A program made the translations under genes and the position numbers. Positions 40,595 to 49,615 of a DNA stretch of 64,000 nucleotides are shown one piece after another. Under the pieces are notes generated by a model. That model had not been told where the DNA came from. It worked only from the letters and a program-made list of their open reading frames with translations, and searched no databases. Source of the stretch: Prochlorococcus sp. AG-355-I20 (GTDB lineage Bacteria > Cyanobacteriota > Cyanobacteriia > PCC-6307 > Cyanobiaceae); the NCBI GenBank assembly GCA_003280895.1, contig QCDM01000002.1, positions 1-64,000 of the forward strand, written 5' to 3'. Every line of letters starts with the position of its first letter. Within the stretch, counting starts at the first letter, position 1.

Positions 40595-41044
40595 TTATTG
40601 ATTTTGAATTTCCTTAAGTACTCTAATAGCCTCTTTAATGTGTTCAGGACCATTCAATAAATCTCTAAAAATATGCCTAACTGTCCCTTTGCGATCAATA
40701 ACGTAAGTTACCCTACCATCCATAAAACCTAATACTTTGGGAACTTTAAAAGTTTTCCTAAGAGAGTCATTCTTATCACAAAGTAATGGATATTGTAATT
40801 TATTTTTATTAGCAAATGCTAAATGACTTGAGGTACTTCCATTACTTACTCCCCAAACTTGTGCACCTAATACTTTAAATAAATCATATTTATCTCTAAA
40901 TCCGCAAACTTCTATAGTGCAACCCGGCGTATCATCTTTTGGATAAAAAAACAAAACAAGGGGATTTTTTAAACCCTTATTTGATCTTTTAACTCCATTT
41001 TGATCCAGTAAAGAAAATTCTGGAATTTTATCTCCAATCTGCAC
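40595..41044 (-). CDS. bcp: Peroxiredoxin Q / Bcp
   Basis: VLFFYPKDDTPGCTIEVCGFRDKYDLF. Confidence 0.95.
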   Translation of the reverse strand: MQIGDKIPEFSLLDQNGVKRSNKGLKNPLVLFFYPKDDTPGCTIEVCGFRDKYDLFKVLGAQVWGVSNGSTSSHLAFANKNKLQYPLLCDKNDSLRKTFKVPKVLGFMDGRVTYVIDRKGTVRHIFRDLLNGPEHIKEAIRVLKEIQNQ

Positions 41045-41208
41045 AATGATTCTTATAAAATTCCATATTAGAGGTTAATATGTTTTTTTTGTGGTCTTAA
41101 AGTAAATAACTGATATTAAATTCAGTTTTTTTGTTTTAAAAGATACTAAAAAATTATTGAAATAAACTAGGGTGAATCTAACTATAGTGAATTTATTAAT
41201 TCAATAAT

Positions 41209-41343
41209 ATGGAATTAATAATTTATATTTTTTTATTTCTTCTTCTTTTTTTAGGAGTTATTTTTAATTTAAAAATAACTAATTTCAAAAAAGTTAAAGA
41301 AATTCGAAACAAAGCTAAAGTTTATTCAAAAAAGAATAATTAA
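41209..41343 (+). CDS. Candidate 44-aa TM microprotein
   Basis: MELIIYIFLFLLLFLGVIFNLKITNFKKVKEIRNKAKVYSKKNN. Confidence 0.45.
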   Translation: MELIIYIFLFLLLFLGVIFNLKITNFKKVKEIRNKAKVYSKKNN

Positions 41344-41359
41344 ATATGTATAACTAAGA

Positions 41360-41599
41360 TTAAAATTCAATTTTTTCATTTGGAGTAAATACTGAGCAAT
41401 ATTTTTTTACTAGGTCCTTTGGCTCACTAGTGGAAGAATTCGTTAATTTTAATTTTAGTTTTTCTATAGCCTCATTAGCGTTAATCTCACCGAGTCGATA
41501 TCTTGCACAAGTATCCAATACTTTAAACATTTTTGTGGTAACAGCTTCAGTTGGATAAATTAGAAAAAAAAGGTAAAAAACAACAAATAAGTACTTCAT
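41360..41599 (-). CDS. Small secreted hypothetical protein
   Basis: Signal peptide MKYLFVVFYLFFLIYPTEA, mature part with CARYRLGEINANEAI. Confidence 0.6.
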   Translation of the reverse strand: MKYLFVVFYLFFLIYPTEAVTTKMFKVLDTCARYRLGEINANEAIEKLKLKLTNSSTSEPKDLVKKYCSVFTPNEKIEF

Positions 41600-41775
41600 T
41601 TTTTTTATAGTAGATATTAATCGAATAGTTTGAATAATTTAGAAATAAATTAATTTAGAAAAAGATTAAAATTTAATAGAATAACCTAATTTGGGGAGAA
41701 TCTAGGATTTCTATAAATTAATAATAAAAGAAATTAAGATAAAATAAGTGATAGGAATAAATAATCTCGGTGAAA

Positions 41776-41913
41776 ATGAGAAAATTAATAGGTAAACATA
41801 AAACTCTTATAAATTGGTACCAAAAAAAATTCAAATTGAGTGATTATCAATTACTTTGGTTAGTTTTCTTTAAAGGAGTATTAATAACAATAATATTTTT
41901 CAAAATTTTTTAA
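41776..41913 (+). CDS. Candidate 45-aa TM microprotein
   Basis: MRKLIGKHKTLINWYQKKFKLSDYQLLWLVFFKGVLITIIFFKIF. Confidence 0.45.
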   Translation: MRKLIGKHKTLINWYQKKFKLSDYQLLWLVFFKGVLITIIFFKIF

Positions 41914-42003
41914 TATTAAAAAAGCTTTTCCAAGAATGAAATTTTCACATGATTTGACTATATTTAATAGTAGATTTCCTAATTAGTTAAATAGTTATCA
42001 GTT

Positions 42004-42270
42004 ATGAATATTTTTGGTGTAGGTTTGCCTGAAGTTACTGTAATACTTATCTTAGCTCTTTTAATTTTTGGTCCCAAAAAGCTTCCAGAATTAGGAAAAC
42101 AGCTTGGTAAAACTTTGAAAAGTCTTAAAAAAGCGTCGAATGAATTTCAAAATGAAATCGATCAAGTTATGAACGAAGAAGATAAAGCTGAATCTCCTAA
42201 ATCTATAGAAAGCAATCAAACCAATGAAATTAATCAAGAAAAAATAGATTCAGAAAACAGCAAAAAATAA
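42004..42270 (+). CDS. tatA: Sec-independent translocase TatA/E
   Basis: VGLPEVTVILILALLIFGPKKLPELGKQLGKTLKSLKKA. Confidence 0.93.
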   Translation: MNIFGVGLPEVTVILILALLIFGPKKLPELGKQLGKTLKSLKKASNEFQNEIDQVMNEEDKAESPKSIESNQTNEINQEKIDSENSKK

Positions 42271-42274
42271 TATC

Positions 42275-42667
42275 TTGGATAGGCCCATAACCCCCATAGA
42301 CGAAATTGAAAGAGCATTAGATAAAGCAGCTCTTACTGAAGAAGAATTTGAATTAATAGATTACATCCGCTATACAAGTGTTTTTACGCAGACTAGTCTT
42401 ATTAAAGATTTAAAAAGGCCATCAAAGCCTCCTCTTTTGTCAGTTCTATGTCAAATTTGCAGAAAAATTGGTTCGGAGATGCCAGATCATTTCAAAAAAG
42501 TAATTGAGTGGTCAATTGAAATAAGTGATCACGATACAAAATGGGATGCTCATTTAATTTGCGCAGAAGCGTTGAATATAGACAAAATCCCATTAAGTCC
42601 TATTCATGGAACAACTTTATTTGATGTTCTTGTTGTCCACAAAGAATTATTTCTTGGCTTTGATTGA
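42275..42667 (+). CDS. Conserved hypothetical protein
   Basis: 130-aa ORF 4 nt after tatA, TTG start. Confidence 0.65.
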   Translation: MDRPITPIDEIERALDKAALTEEEFELIDYIRYTSVFTQTSLIKDLKRPSKPPLLSVLCQICRKIGSEMPDHFKKVIEWSIEISDHDTKWDAHLICAEALNIDKIPLSPIHGTTLFDVLVVHKELFLGFD

Positions 42668-42678
42668 ATTAAATTAAA

Positions 42679-42996
42679 TTAATCATCTAAAGGCACAGAA
42701 TCAGTATCTATAACTTCCGAATCATCATACTTATTTATTTTATTTTCAATCCAGTTATTTATATAACTAACTAAAGGCAATGAACCTCTAAAAATAAAAA
42801 TAGAGGTAGGCAAAGCGCTTAGTAAACCGACTAAAGGACTTTTAAAAAGTAATCTTCCGGCTTTAATATTAAATAAAATAATAAGCGCTGAGGGAACCAT
42901 AACTTTAACAACTGTTTTGAGGGCCTCAAGCCAACCAACACGATATATCCACCAAATTAAAATTATGCCAACTATGTAGAGGAATAAGTAAGTCAT
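42679..42996 (-). CDS. Small membrane protein
   Basis: 105 aa with several hydrophobic segments. Confidence 0.6.
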   Translation of the reverse strand: MTYLFLYIVGIILIWWIYRVGWLEALKTVVKVMVPSALIILFNIKAGRLLFKSPLVGLLSALPTSIFIFRGSLPLVSYINNWIENKINKYDDSEVIDTDSVPLDD

Positions 42997-43087
42997 AAAA
43001 ATAGTATAATGATTATCTATTTATCTTGTTCTTACTAAGAAAAAGATTTTATAAATTTCTTTTACATCAATCAATCAAATTCTAGTA

Positions 43088-43303
43088 ATGAGTTTTTCTG
43101 AAATAAGAAAATTTTTAATCAAGATGCAATCTGATGAAGACTTAAAAAAGCAGGTTACAGCATCCTCTACAGCGGATGATGTAGCCCAAATTGGTCAACG
43201 CTTAGGTTATAACTTTTCAGGAGATGATCTCTTAAGATTTAATGGACAAAAAGTTGATAAAGTTACCGTAAGAAAGGTAGATCATCCAGGAGAATATCAC
43301 TAA
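43088..43303 (+). CDS. Nif11-like domain protein
   Basis: SFSEIRKFLIKMQSDEDLKKQVTASSTADDVAQIGQRLGYNFSGDDL. Confidence 0.75.
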   Translation: MSFSEIRKFLIKMQSDEDLKKQVTASSTADDVAQIGQRLGYNFSGDDLLRFNGQKVDKVTVRKVDHPGEYH

Positions 43304-43304
43304 A

Positions 43305-43814
43305 TTAAGACTTAACCCATATTGCAAGCCCTCCGCCCCTTCCTCGAGCACATAACCAATTATCTTTAGTGCTAATTCCTACAAGAGAGAAAAAAGGCAT
43401 TTTTTTTTCTTCTGGTTTTTTTAATTCCTTATTAAAAACTGGAAAACTACTAATACTAATTTTCAATTTTTCAAAATAAAAAGCCAATAAAGGTCTAAGC
43501 CCTTTTAATTCTGCACTGCCTATAAAAGTAATATTTAATAATCCGAAATTAATTGAATTTTTTATTTCATAATTTATTTGATCCTCTTTATTTTTACTTT
43601 TTAATTCGAGTCTTGCCGACAATACTTGGAGAATAGAACTGGGTATATTTTTGATTTCATCTGACTCCTTTCCCCATACACACTTAAAATTCCATATTCC
43701 TAACAATTCCTCATATAAAATTCCGCTACCGTTTTTTTGAGAATTTTTTTCTAAAAGTTTTATCTCATTAATATCAGGAAAGTGTTTCATAATATATTTT
43801 AATCTAAGAATCAA
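43305..43814 (-). CDS. PAP/fibrillin-like conserved protein
   Basis: GIWNFKCVWG..CARGRGGGLAIWVKS C-terminal signature; family assignment by eye. Confidence 0.5.
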   Translation of the reverse strand: MILRLKYIMKHFPDINEIKLLEKNSQKNGSGILYEELLGIWNFKCVWGKESDEIKNIPSSILQVLSARLELKSKNKEDQINYEIKNSINFGLLNITFIGSAELKGLRPLLAFYFEKLKISISSFPVFNKELKKPEEKKMPFFSLVGISTKDNWLCARGRGGGLAIWVKS

Positions 43815-43962
43815 ATACTAAGATAACTCTATAAAAAATGTTCTTAGTTAAAAATATCTCCAAAAAGATTTCTTTATTTCAAAATATTTCCAAAAAAATA
43901 ATTTCATGGCACACATAAGGAACAAGATCTCGTTATTATGTTTACATAAAGTTACTAAATTA

Positions 43963-44073
43963 ATGGATTTTATTTCTAAAAGCCAAGGTTACATCCCTCT
44001 TAAAGCAGTCCCTTACATATTTTTCCTAGCTGTTGTACTAAGTATTACAACTTCAACTAATACATTCGTTTAA
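43963..44073 (+). CDS. Candidate 36-aa TM microprotein
   Basis: MDFISKSQGYIPLKAVPYIFFLAVVLSITTSTNTFV. Confidence 0.45.
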   Translation: MDFISKSQGYIPLKAVPYIFFLAVVLSITTSTNTFV

Positions 44074-44111
44074 AACTAATTAGTTTTTCGAGAAGAAGTA
44101 AGTAAATATTT

Positions 44112-45641
44112 ATGGAAAATTACGATGTTGTAATAGTTGGTAGTGGAATAGGTGGCTTATGTTGCGGTTCAATTCTCGCTTTATCAGGCAAAAAAGTCCT
44201 TATATGTGAAGCTCATAGCCACCCAGGAGGTGTTGCCCACAGTTTCAAAAGAAATGGTTACACTTTCGAATCAGGACCTTCATTGTGGAGTGGAATAGGT
44301 AAATGGCCGACAACTAATCCCCTAGGGCAAATTCTTAAATTACTTGATGAAGAAGTTGAACTATTTCAATACAAAGGTTGGCAAGTAATTGTCCCAGAAG
44401 GCAATTTTAATCTTGATGTGGGGGAAGAACCTTTTAAACATACTATTAAAACTCTAAGAGGTGAGAAATCTGTTAAAGAATGGGAATCATTTATTTCCGG
44501 AATAAAACCTCTTAGCCAAATAATAAATGAAATACCTTTACTCTCATTTTCTCCCGAATCAATAAATTTCTTAGATCTAATAAATTTAACCTCAAAATTT
44601 TTACCTAATATCAATCAAATACCAAAAATTAATAAAGGCTTTGGGAATTTAGTCAATAATCATCTAGAGGATCCTTTCCTCAGAAATTGGGTTGATTTAT
44701 TGAGCTTTTTGATAAGTGGTATGTCGATGCATGATACAAATACAGCTGCGATGGCTACTTTATTTAACGAATGGTTTGAACCAAATTCATACCTTGAATA
44801 CCCCAAAGGAGGTAGTGAATCTATTGTAAAAGCTTTAATTAATGGATTTAAAAAAAATGGAGGAGAATTAATTCTTTCTTCGAGAGTAAAGACAATTAAC
44901 TTCAATAAAAATTTAGCCACAGGCATAACTCTTAATAATGGTTCTAGTTATAATAGTGAATCTGTTGTCACGAATACTGATGTTTGGAATTTAAAAAAGT
45001 TAATTCCAAATGAAATTTCAAAAAAATGGAATACAAAAGTTTTGAACCCTAATAAATGTGATTCTTTCCTTCATATACATCTAGGTTTTGATGCTGATGG
45101 TCTTGAAAATTTGCCAATACATGCGATACATGTTGATGAGTGGGAAAAAGGCATAACCGCAGAAAGAAATATATCCGTATTTTCAATCCCTTCTGTTTTA
45201 GATAAAAATATGGCCCCTGAAGGAAAACATGTTCTTCATGGATATACTCCCGCAAATGAACCTTGGGAAATTTGGGAAAATCTAAATCCAAAGGAATTAG
45301 AATATAGGAATTTGAAAGAACAAAGATGTTCAATATTCCTTAATGCAGTGCGAAAATTCATCCCTGATATAGATGAAAGGATTGATTTAAAGATGCTAGG
45401 AACCCCAATCACTCATAAAAAATTCACCAATACCTTTTGCGGTAGTTACGGCCCTGCATTATCTGCAGCAAAAGGTCTTTTCCCAGGCTGCAAAACTCCA
45501 GTGAAAAATTTATTTACTTGCGGCGCAAGTACATTCCCAGGTATTGGAATTCCTGCTGTTTCAGCAAGTGGGGCTTACGCAGCTGAAAAAATTATTGGTA
45601 AAAAAGAATTTAAAACTCTTCTTAAGAAAATAAATTTATAA
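44112..45641 (+). CDS. Phytoene dehydrogenase-like FAD/NAD(P) oxidoreductase
   Basis: DVVIVGSGIGGLCCGSILALSGKKVLICEAHSHPGG; C-terminal GASTFPGIGIPAVSASGAYAAEKI. Confidence 0.88.
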   Translation: MENYDVVIVGSGIGGLCCGSILALSGKKVLICEAHSHPGGVAHSFKRNGYTFESGPSLWSGIGKWPTTNPLGQILKLLDEEVELFQYKGWQVIVPEGNFNLDVGEEPFKHTIKTLRGEKSVKEWESFISGIKPLSQIINEIPLLSFSPESINFLDLINLTSKFLPNINQIPKINKGFGNLVNNHLEDPFLRNWVDLLSFLISGMSMHDTNTAAMATLFNEWFEPNSYLEYPKGGSESIVKALINGFKKNGGELILSSRVKTINFNKNLATGITLNNGSSYNSESVVTNTDVWNLKKLIPNEISKKWNTKVLNPNKCDSFLHIHLGFDADGLENLPIHAIHVDEWEKGITAERNISVFSIPSVLDKNMAPEGKHVLHGYTPANEPWEIWENLNPKELEYRNLKEQRCSIFLNAVRKFIPDIDERIDLKMLGTPITHKKFTNTFCGSYGPALSAAKGLFPGCKTPVKNLFTCGASTFPGIGIPAVSASGAYAAEKIIGKKEFKTLLKKINL

Positions 45642-45758
45642 ATCAAGTTCTTTTTTATAACTCTACAAATAATTAGTTAAGAAATAAGAATAAAGAAAGC
45701 AAAAACGTTCAATAATGATAATCTTTATCTGAACATAAACTTAACTTATAGTTCTTAT

Positions 45759-45962
45759 ATGTTTTTCTTATCAATTCCTCAAGCATGGCATTTAGTTGGC
45801 ACTTGGTCAGAACAACTTCCAAACGAGTCAAATCTCATAGGAATGGGCCAAACAGAACTAATGATGACTTTGCATTCAATATTCGTTCCTCTCTTACTTG
45901 TAATTTCATATTACCTATTCAATAGACTTAACAAAAACGAATCAAAGAAAATTAAAGGATGA
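45759..45962 (+). CDS. Small membrane hypothetical protein
   Basis: 67 aa with TM LHSIFVPLLLVISYYLF. Confidence 0.55.
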   Translation: MFFLSIPQAWHLVGTWSEQLPNESNLIGMGQTELMMTLHSIFVPLLLVISYYLFNRLNKNESKKIKG

Positions 45963-45973
45963 TCATTTTAGCT

Positions 45974-46264
45974 TTATTTAGCTGAACTTCTTCTAACTAC
46001 TTTTCTACCCGTAGAAGTATCAACTCCGCTTGAATTTTTAGTTTGTGAATTAGTTTCAACATTATCAACATCACTTTTATCCATTTCTGCGCAAACACCT
46101 ACTACCATAGCAGCTTGCATTTGATCTGGTAAATCTCCAATAGTTAATAAGGCCTTTAAAACTAATTGAAGTCGAGTTTGCCGATCTATTTCGGGTCTTA
46201 GTTTTTTTACGGTATTCCAAAGTTCTTGGGTAACTTCTTTTAAAAGTTCTCGATCTACTGCCAA
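45974..46264 (-). CDS. Conserved hypothetical protein
   Basis: MAVDRELLKEVTQELWNTVKKLRPEIDRQTRLQLVLKALLTIGDLPDQMQAAMVVGVCAEMDK. Confidence 0.75.
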   Translation of the reverse strand: MAVDRELLKEVTQELWNTVKKLRPEIDRQTRLQLVLKALLTIGDLPDQMQAAMVVGVCAEMDKSDVDNVETNSQTKNSSGVDTSTGRKVVRRSSAK

Positions 46265-46354
46265 ATTAAATCCTTCTTGTATTTCTACTAATCTAACAAA
46301 AAATTGGATCTCGTAAAATAATATTCAACAAAAAGATTGTTAGTTAATATTTTT

Positions 46355-46561
46355 TTATCTGAATACAAGTTGCATTTGTTGATGCAATTCATACTTCTCT
46401 TGCAAAAATTCATCTTTTTCAATCTTTTTTAGAGTAAAAGTTCTATAAAATTTTTTTTGAATCTTTATTGGAGTATTTTCAAACTTTGCATTTTTGCTTA
46501 TTAAAGAATTCCACTCTTTTGAATTAAAAGGGGCATAAGGAGAAGATGAAATAACTTTCAT
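46355..46561 (-). CDS. Small basic hypothetical protein (68 aa)
   Basis: MKVISSSPYAPFNSKEWNSLISKNAKFENTPIKIQKKFYRTFTLKKI. Confidence 0.6.
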   Translation of the reverse strand: MKVISSSPYAPFNSKEWNSLISKNAKFENTPIKIQKKFYRTFTLKKIEKDEFLQEKYELHQQMQLVFR

Positions 46562-46577
46562 ATCTTAATAATACATC

Positions 46578-46603
46578 TGTACTAATTTTAGTACATTTTT
46601 ACT
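46578..46603. promoter_or_regulatory. Two overlapping palindromes, LexA-box-like, upstream of 46355-46561 (-)
   Basis: TGTACTA-ATTT-TAGTACA (46578-46595) and AGTACATTTTTACT (46590-46603). Confidence 0.4.
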
Positions 46604-46861
46604 ATAGTGCAACAACTGCGTCCAGCTATCATAAATTCAAAATGTCCTTATGAATGGATTGATTTTTTTTATCTATTTTGTAGCAATTATAAGTTTGATA
46701 AATGAATAAACATATCATTAGTAACTTGTTGATCCCTTTTTTTAGTGTCTTAAGACTTTTCTCGCTTAAATACCTTTTAATATAGTTAATTTGTTGAAAT
46801 TAACATTGACAAGATATATTTAATAATCCTTCCTATAAAAAGAATAATGAATTAATTAAAA

Positions 46862-47170
46862 ATGCTCCTCAGTAATGAAAAAAGACTAAAGATCCAAGGA
46901 ATAATAAAAAGAATTGCTCAAGATAAATCAATTACATTAGAAGAAAGGATATATGTGGAGAAATTTGCACACCATAATTCGACAATTTCTCTTTGGCTGA
47001 AAAAAGCTAACAGCTTTAGAAGAAATGGTACAAAAAATGATGGGGGTATTGATAATCTCATACAATCATTTGGGATAGATGGACTAGATAAAGAAAATCA
47101 TTTCAACCCAAATGAAGATGATATATCGGATTGGTTTGGCGGTGCTCCTGGTTGGCTAAGGAGAAGCTAG
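46862..47170 (+). CDS. Conserved hypothetical protein
   Basis: 102-aa ORF ending DISDWFGGAPGWLRRS. Confidence 0.65.
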   Translation: MLLSNEKRLKIQGIIKRIAQDKSITLEERIYVEKFAHHNSTISLWLKKANSFRRNGTKNDGGIDNLIQSFGIDGLDKENHFNPNEDDISDWFGGAPGWLRRS

Positions 47171-47444
47171 ATTCAATAATTATTCAATTTACCCAGGCTA
47201 TCTTACACAAATATATACTCATAAAAAATATGAATACCCAAAAAACCAATGGTATAAATTTAATGGGGACTAAATATTTTTTTGAAAAGGTTTTCATATA
47301 AATTTTTTCTTTTAGATTATTTCTTCCTTACCGTTTTTGAGAATAGGTTTAATTGCTCTATTTATAAATTAAACAATATTCTAAATCTCAAATATATTAA
47401 ATCTCTTTAAGTAGATAAAGTTAATCAGCCTTAATCATCACAAT

Positions 47445-47585
47445 TTAAGCAACTTTATTTTCAATCTTCCTTGTAAAATTTACAATTTTTGCCTCATCAT
47501 GATCTGAATCATTCCAATATTTTATAAGTCTTTCTAATTCATCAATCCTCTTTTGGGCATTTGCAATTTTTTCAGTATTTGTCAT
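47445..47585 (-). CDS. Candidate 46-aa small protein
   Basis: MTNTEKIANAQKRIDELERLIKYWNDSDHDEAKIVNFTRKIENKVA. Confidence 0.5.
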   Translation of the reverse strand: MTNTEKIANAQKRIDELERLIKYWNDSDHDEAKIVNFTRKIENKVA

Positions 47586-47739
47586 ATAAAATTTTATCTA
47601 CCCAATTAATGCATGAAAAAAAAATATTGCAATGGAAGTAACAATTTTTATACTATAAATATTAATTTTTGGTTAATTACATGAATGAATTATAGTCACT
47701 GAGCGGCTAAGTAATTATACTTAAAGAAAAAAGAAATTT

Positions 47740-48249
47740 ATGAAGAAATTAAATTCTTTGATTTTGAATAGTAGTGTTAACTTTTTAGATTTCATATACT
47801 CTGGTAGATCTTTACAAAGATTTTGGGTTTTAGAAGTCATAGCGAGATCACCTTATTTTGCATTTCTTTCAGTTCTTCATTTTAAAGAATCCCTAGGAAT
47901 TAAAAATGAAAAAACAATGATTTTAATGAAAGGACATTTTTATCAAGCTATTAACGAAACTGAGCATCTTAAAGAAATGGAGAAAAGAGGAGGAGATAGG
48001 TTTTGGATTGATAGATTTTTTGCGAGACACCTTGTTCTTGTTTATTACTGGATCATGGTTTTTTATTATTTCTTTTCTCCAGCTAATGCTTATGATGTCA
48101 ACATAAAAATCGAAGAACATGCATTTGAAACTTATTCCAAATATTTAATAGATAATCCAAATGATCAAAAAATAAAAGAAATTGCTCAAGATGAACTTAA
48201 TCATGTCCAAGAACTTAACGAAGCTTTGTCAATGTTTATTACAGTTTAG
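47740..48249 (+). CDS. ptox: Plastoquinol terminal oxidase / alternative oxidase family
   Basis: LEVIARSPYF, NETEHLKEM, IEEHAFETY, DELNHV di-iron ligands. Confidence 0.92.
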   Translation: MKKLNSLILNSSVNFLDFIYSGRSLQRFWVLEVIARSPYFAFLSVLHFKESLGIKNEKTMILMKGHFYQAINETEHLKEMEKRGGDRFWIDRFFARHLVLVYYWIMVFYYFFSPANAYDVNIKIEEHAFETYSKYLIDNPNDQKIKEIAQDELNHVQELNEALSMFITV

Positions 48250-48680
48250 AATAGTGCTGAAAAATCTATTAACAATATTGAGAGTATCACCGAAGAAGAT
48301 ATTAATCCTAGGCTAATCATCAATGAGACATAACCTTTTTTTCTAGGCAATTTATAAAAAGATATTCCAATAATTAATGTCATTATTAATAAGAAAAAAA
48401 TAATAATTTTTTCATTTACTAAATTGAGATGTATAACTAAATTTTTTTCTTCAAAAAATTTGATAAATTCAGATATAACTAATTCATCTTCTATTTTCTT
48501 AAAATAATCAAATGAGCTTATAAAAGCAGAACTTAATAAAGATAATGCAACCAGTGCAGTAACTGGTTTTGTTAACCTGTTAATTGTTCTATTGAAACTT
48601 ACCAAAAAAATAAAAATAAATAAAGAGGTTAATAAAGGTATTAATGGTATAAGAGTTGTTGAATTTATGAAATTTCCCAC
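48246..48680 (-). CDS. Conserved membrane protein, N-terminus NDH-1 subunit 5 (NdhF)-like
   Basis: LIPLIPLLTSLFIFIFLVSFNRTINRLTKPVTALVALSLLSSAF; resemblance judged by eye. Confidence 0.45.
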   Translation of the reverse strand: MGNFINSTTLIPLIPLLTSLFIFIFLVSFNRTINRLTKPVTALVALSLLSSAFISSFDYFKKIEDELVISEFIKFFEEKNLVIHLNLVNEKIIIFFLLIMTLIIGISFYKLPRKKGYVSLMISLGLISSSVILSILLIDFSALF

Positions 48681-48827
48681 GAAAATAATATGTATCTAAC
48701 TTAAAATTTTATATTATTTCGACGCGTTATTTTATTAAATAAAATTTTTTAAAATCTTAAATGTAATTAGTACCTATTGCATTCTGTGTAAATTGATACC
48801 AAAATTAAATTAGTATTGAAAAATAAA

Positions 48828-48929
48828 ATGTTAGCCATTTCTGAAATTATTATTGCAAGTGCTATCTTCCTAGGAATTGTATATTGGGAAGTTAAATTTC
48901 TATACACTAAAACAACTGTAGCGAAATAA
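48828..48929 (+). CDS. Candidate 33-aa TM microprotein
   Basis: MLAISEIIIASAIFLGIVYWEVKFLYTKTTVAK. Confidence 0.45.
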   Translation: MLAISEIIIASAIFLGIVYWEVKFLYTKTTVAK

Positions 48930-49044
48930 CTTCACTCAAAACAGGAAAATTTAAGACGTAGAAAATTTAAATAAAATTTAAGAATTTATGTTGACAAAAA
49001 AAGCTCTAAATATGAGAGAATAAACACAATTTCTTAGCCCTCTA

Positions 49045-49182
49045 ATGAGCGAAGCCCAAAACTCTAATACTAACTCAACTCAACAGCAGCAACAGCAACA
49101 GCAACAATCCTATTCGGAAAGCAAAATTAATTCTGCTGAGAGCGAAAGGCTTTATCTTGAAATGAAAGAGGCTTGGCTTTAA
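49045..49182 (+). CDS. Candidate 45-aa poly-glutamine small protein
   Basis: MSEAQNSNTNST-Q9-SYSESKINSAESERLYLEMKEAWL. Confidence 0.5.
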   Translation: MSEAQNSNTNSTQQQQQQQQQSYSESKINSAESERLYLEMKEAWL

Positions 49183-49306
49183 ATTTAATTCGTGCTTGAA
49201 ATAATATTCCTATAAATTTTTAAAAAATTCTTTTTAATTTTGAATTAATCAATACTTTTTTATTTTTAATACCCTTTAAATTTTGTTTAACCACAAAATT
49301 AATCTG

Positions 49307-49438
49307 TTGAGAAAACTAAAACAGTTTGAGAAAATTAATGGAAGACTCGCAATGGGAGGGTTGATATATTTAGTTTTTACAAAATTAGTCTCCAACCGTG
49401 CCGATATATTAGACCAGCTTAAATCTTATTTAATTTAA
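49307..49438 (+). CDS. High-light-inducible protein (Hlip)-like single-helix protein, TTG start
   Basis: MRKLKQFEKINGRLAMGGLIYLVFTKLVSNRADILDQLKSYLI; contains ExxNGRxAMxG. Confidence 0.5.
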   Translation: MRKLKQFEKINGRLAMGGLIYLVFTKLVSNRADILDQLKSYLI

Positions 49439-49455
49439 GAAATGAATTGGAAATA

Positions 49456-49548
49456 TTATCCAGGAATATTTCTTTCTATATAGGCGTCAGTTAAAGCTAA
49501 AATTAAACCCAATAATGTTGAAAATATAGCAATTTCAGTTGATTCCAT
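49456..49548 (-). CDS. Candidate 30-aa TM microprotein
   Basis: MESTEIAIFSTLLGLILALTDAYIERNIPG. Confidence 0.4.
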   Translation of the reverse strand: MESTEIAIFSTLLGLILALTDAYIERNIPG

Positions 49549-49615
49549 TTTATTGTTGAATTACCCCTATTTTGCGAAATAATTCAAAATTCGGCAACAA
49601 AACTAATATCTTGCT

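Noticed and set aside
43088-43303. Prochlorosin/lanthipeptide precursor
   Set aside because: Nif11-like region ends in VRKVDHPGEYH with no double-glycine-type cleavage site, no Cys-containing core, and no LanM-like gene in the window.
46578-46595. NtcA binding site (GTA-N8-TAC)
   Set aside because: The GTA...TAC spacing in GTACTAATTTTAGTAC is N10, not N8.
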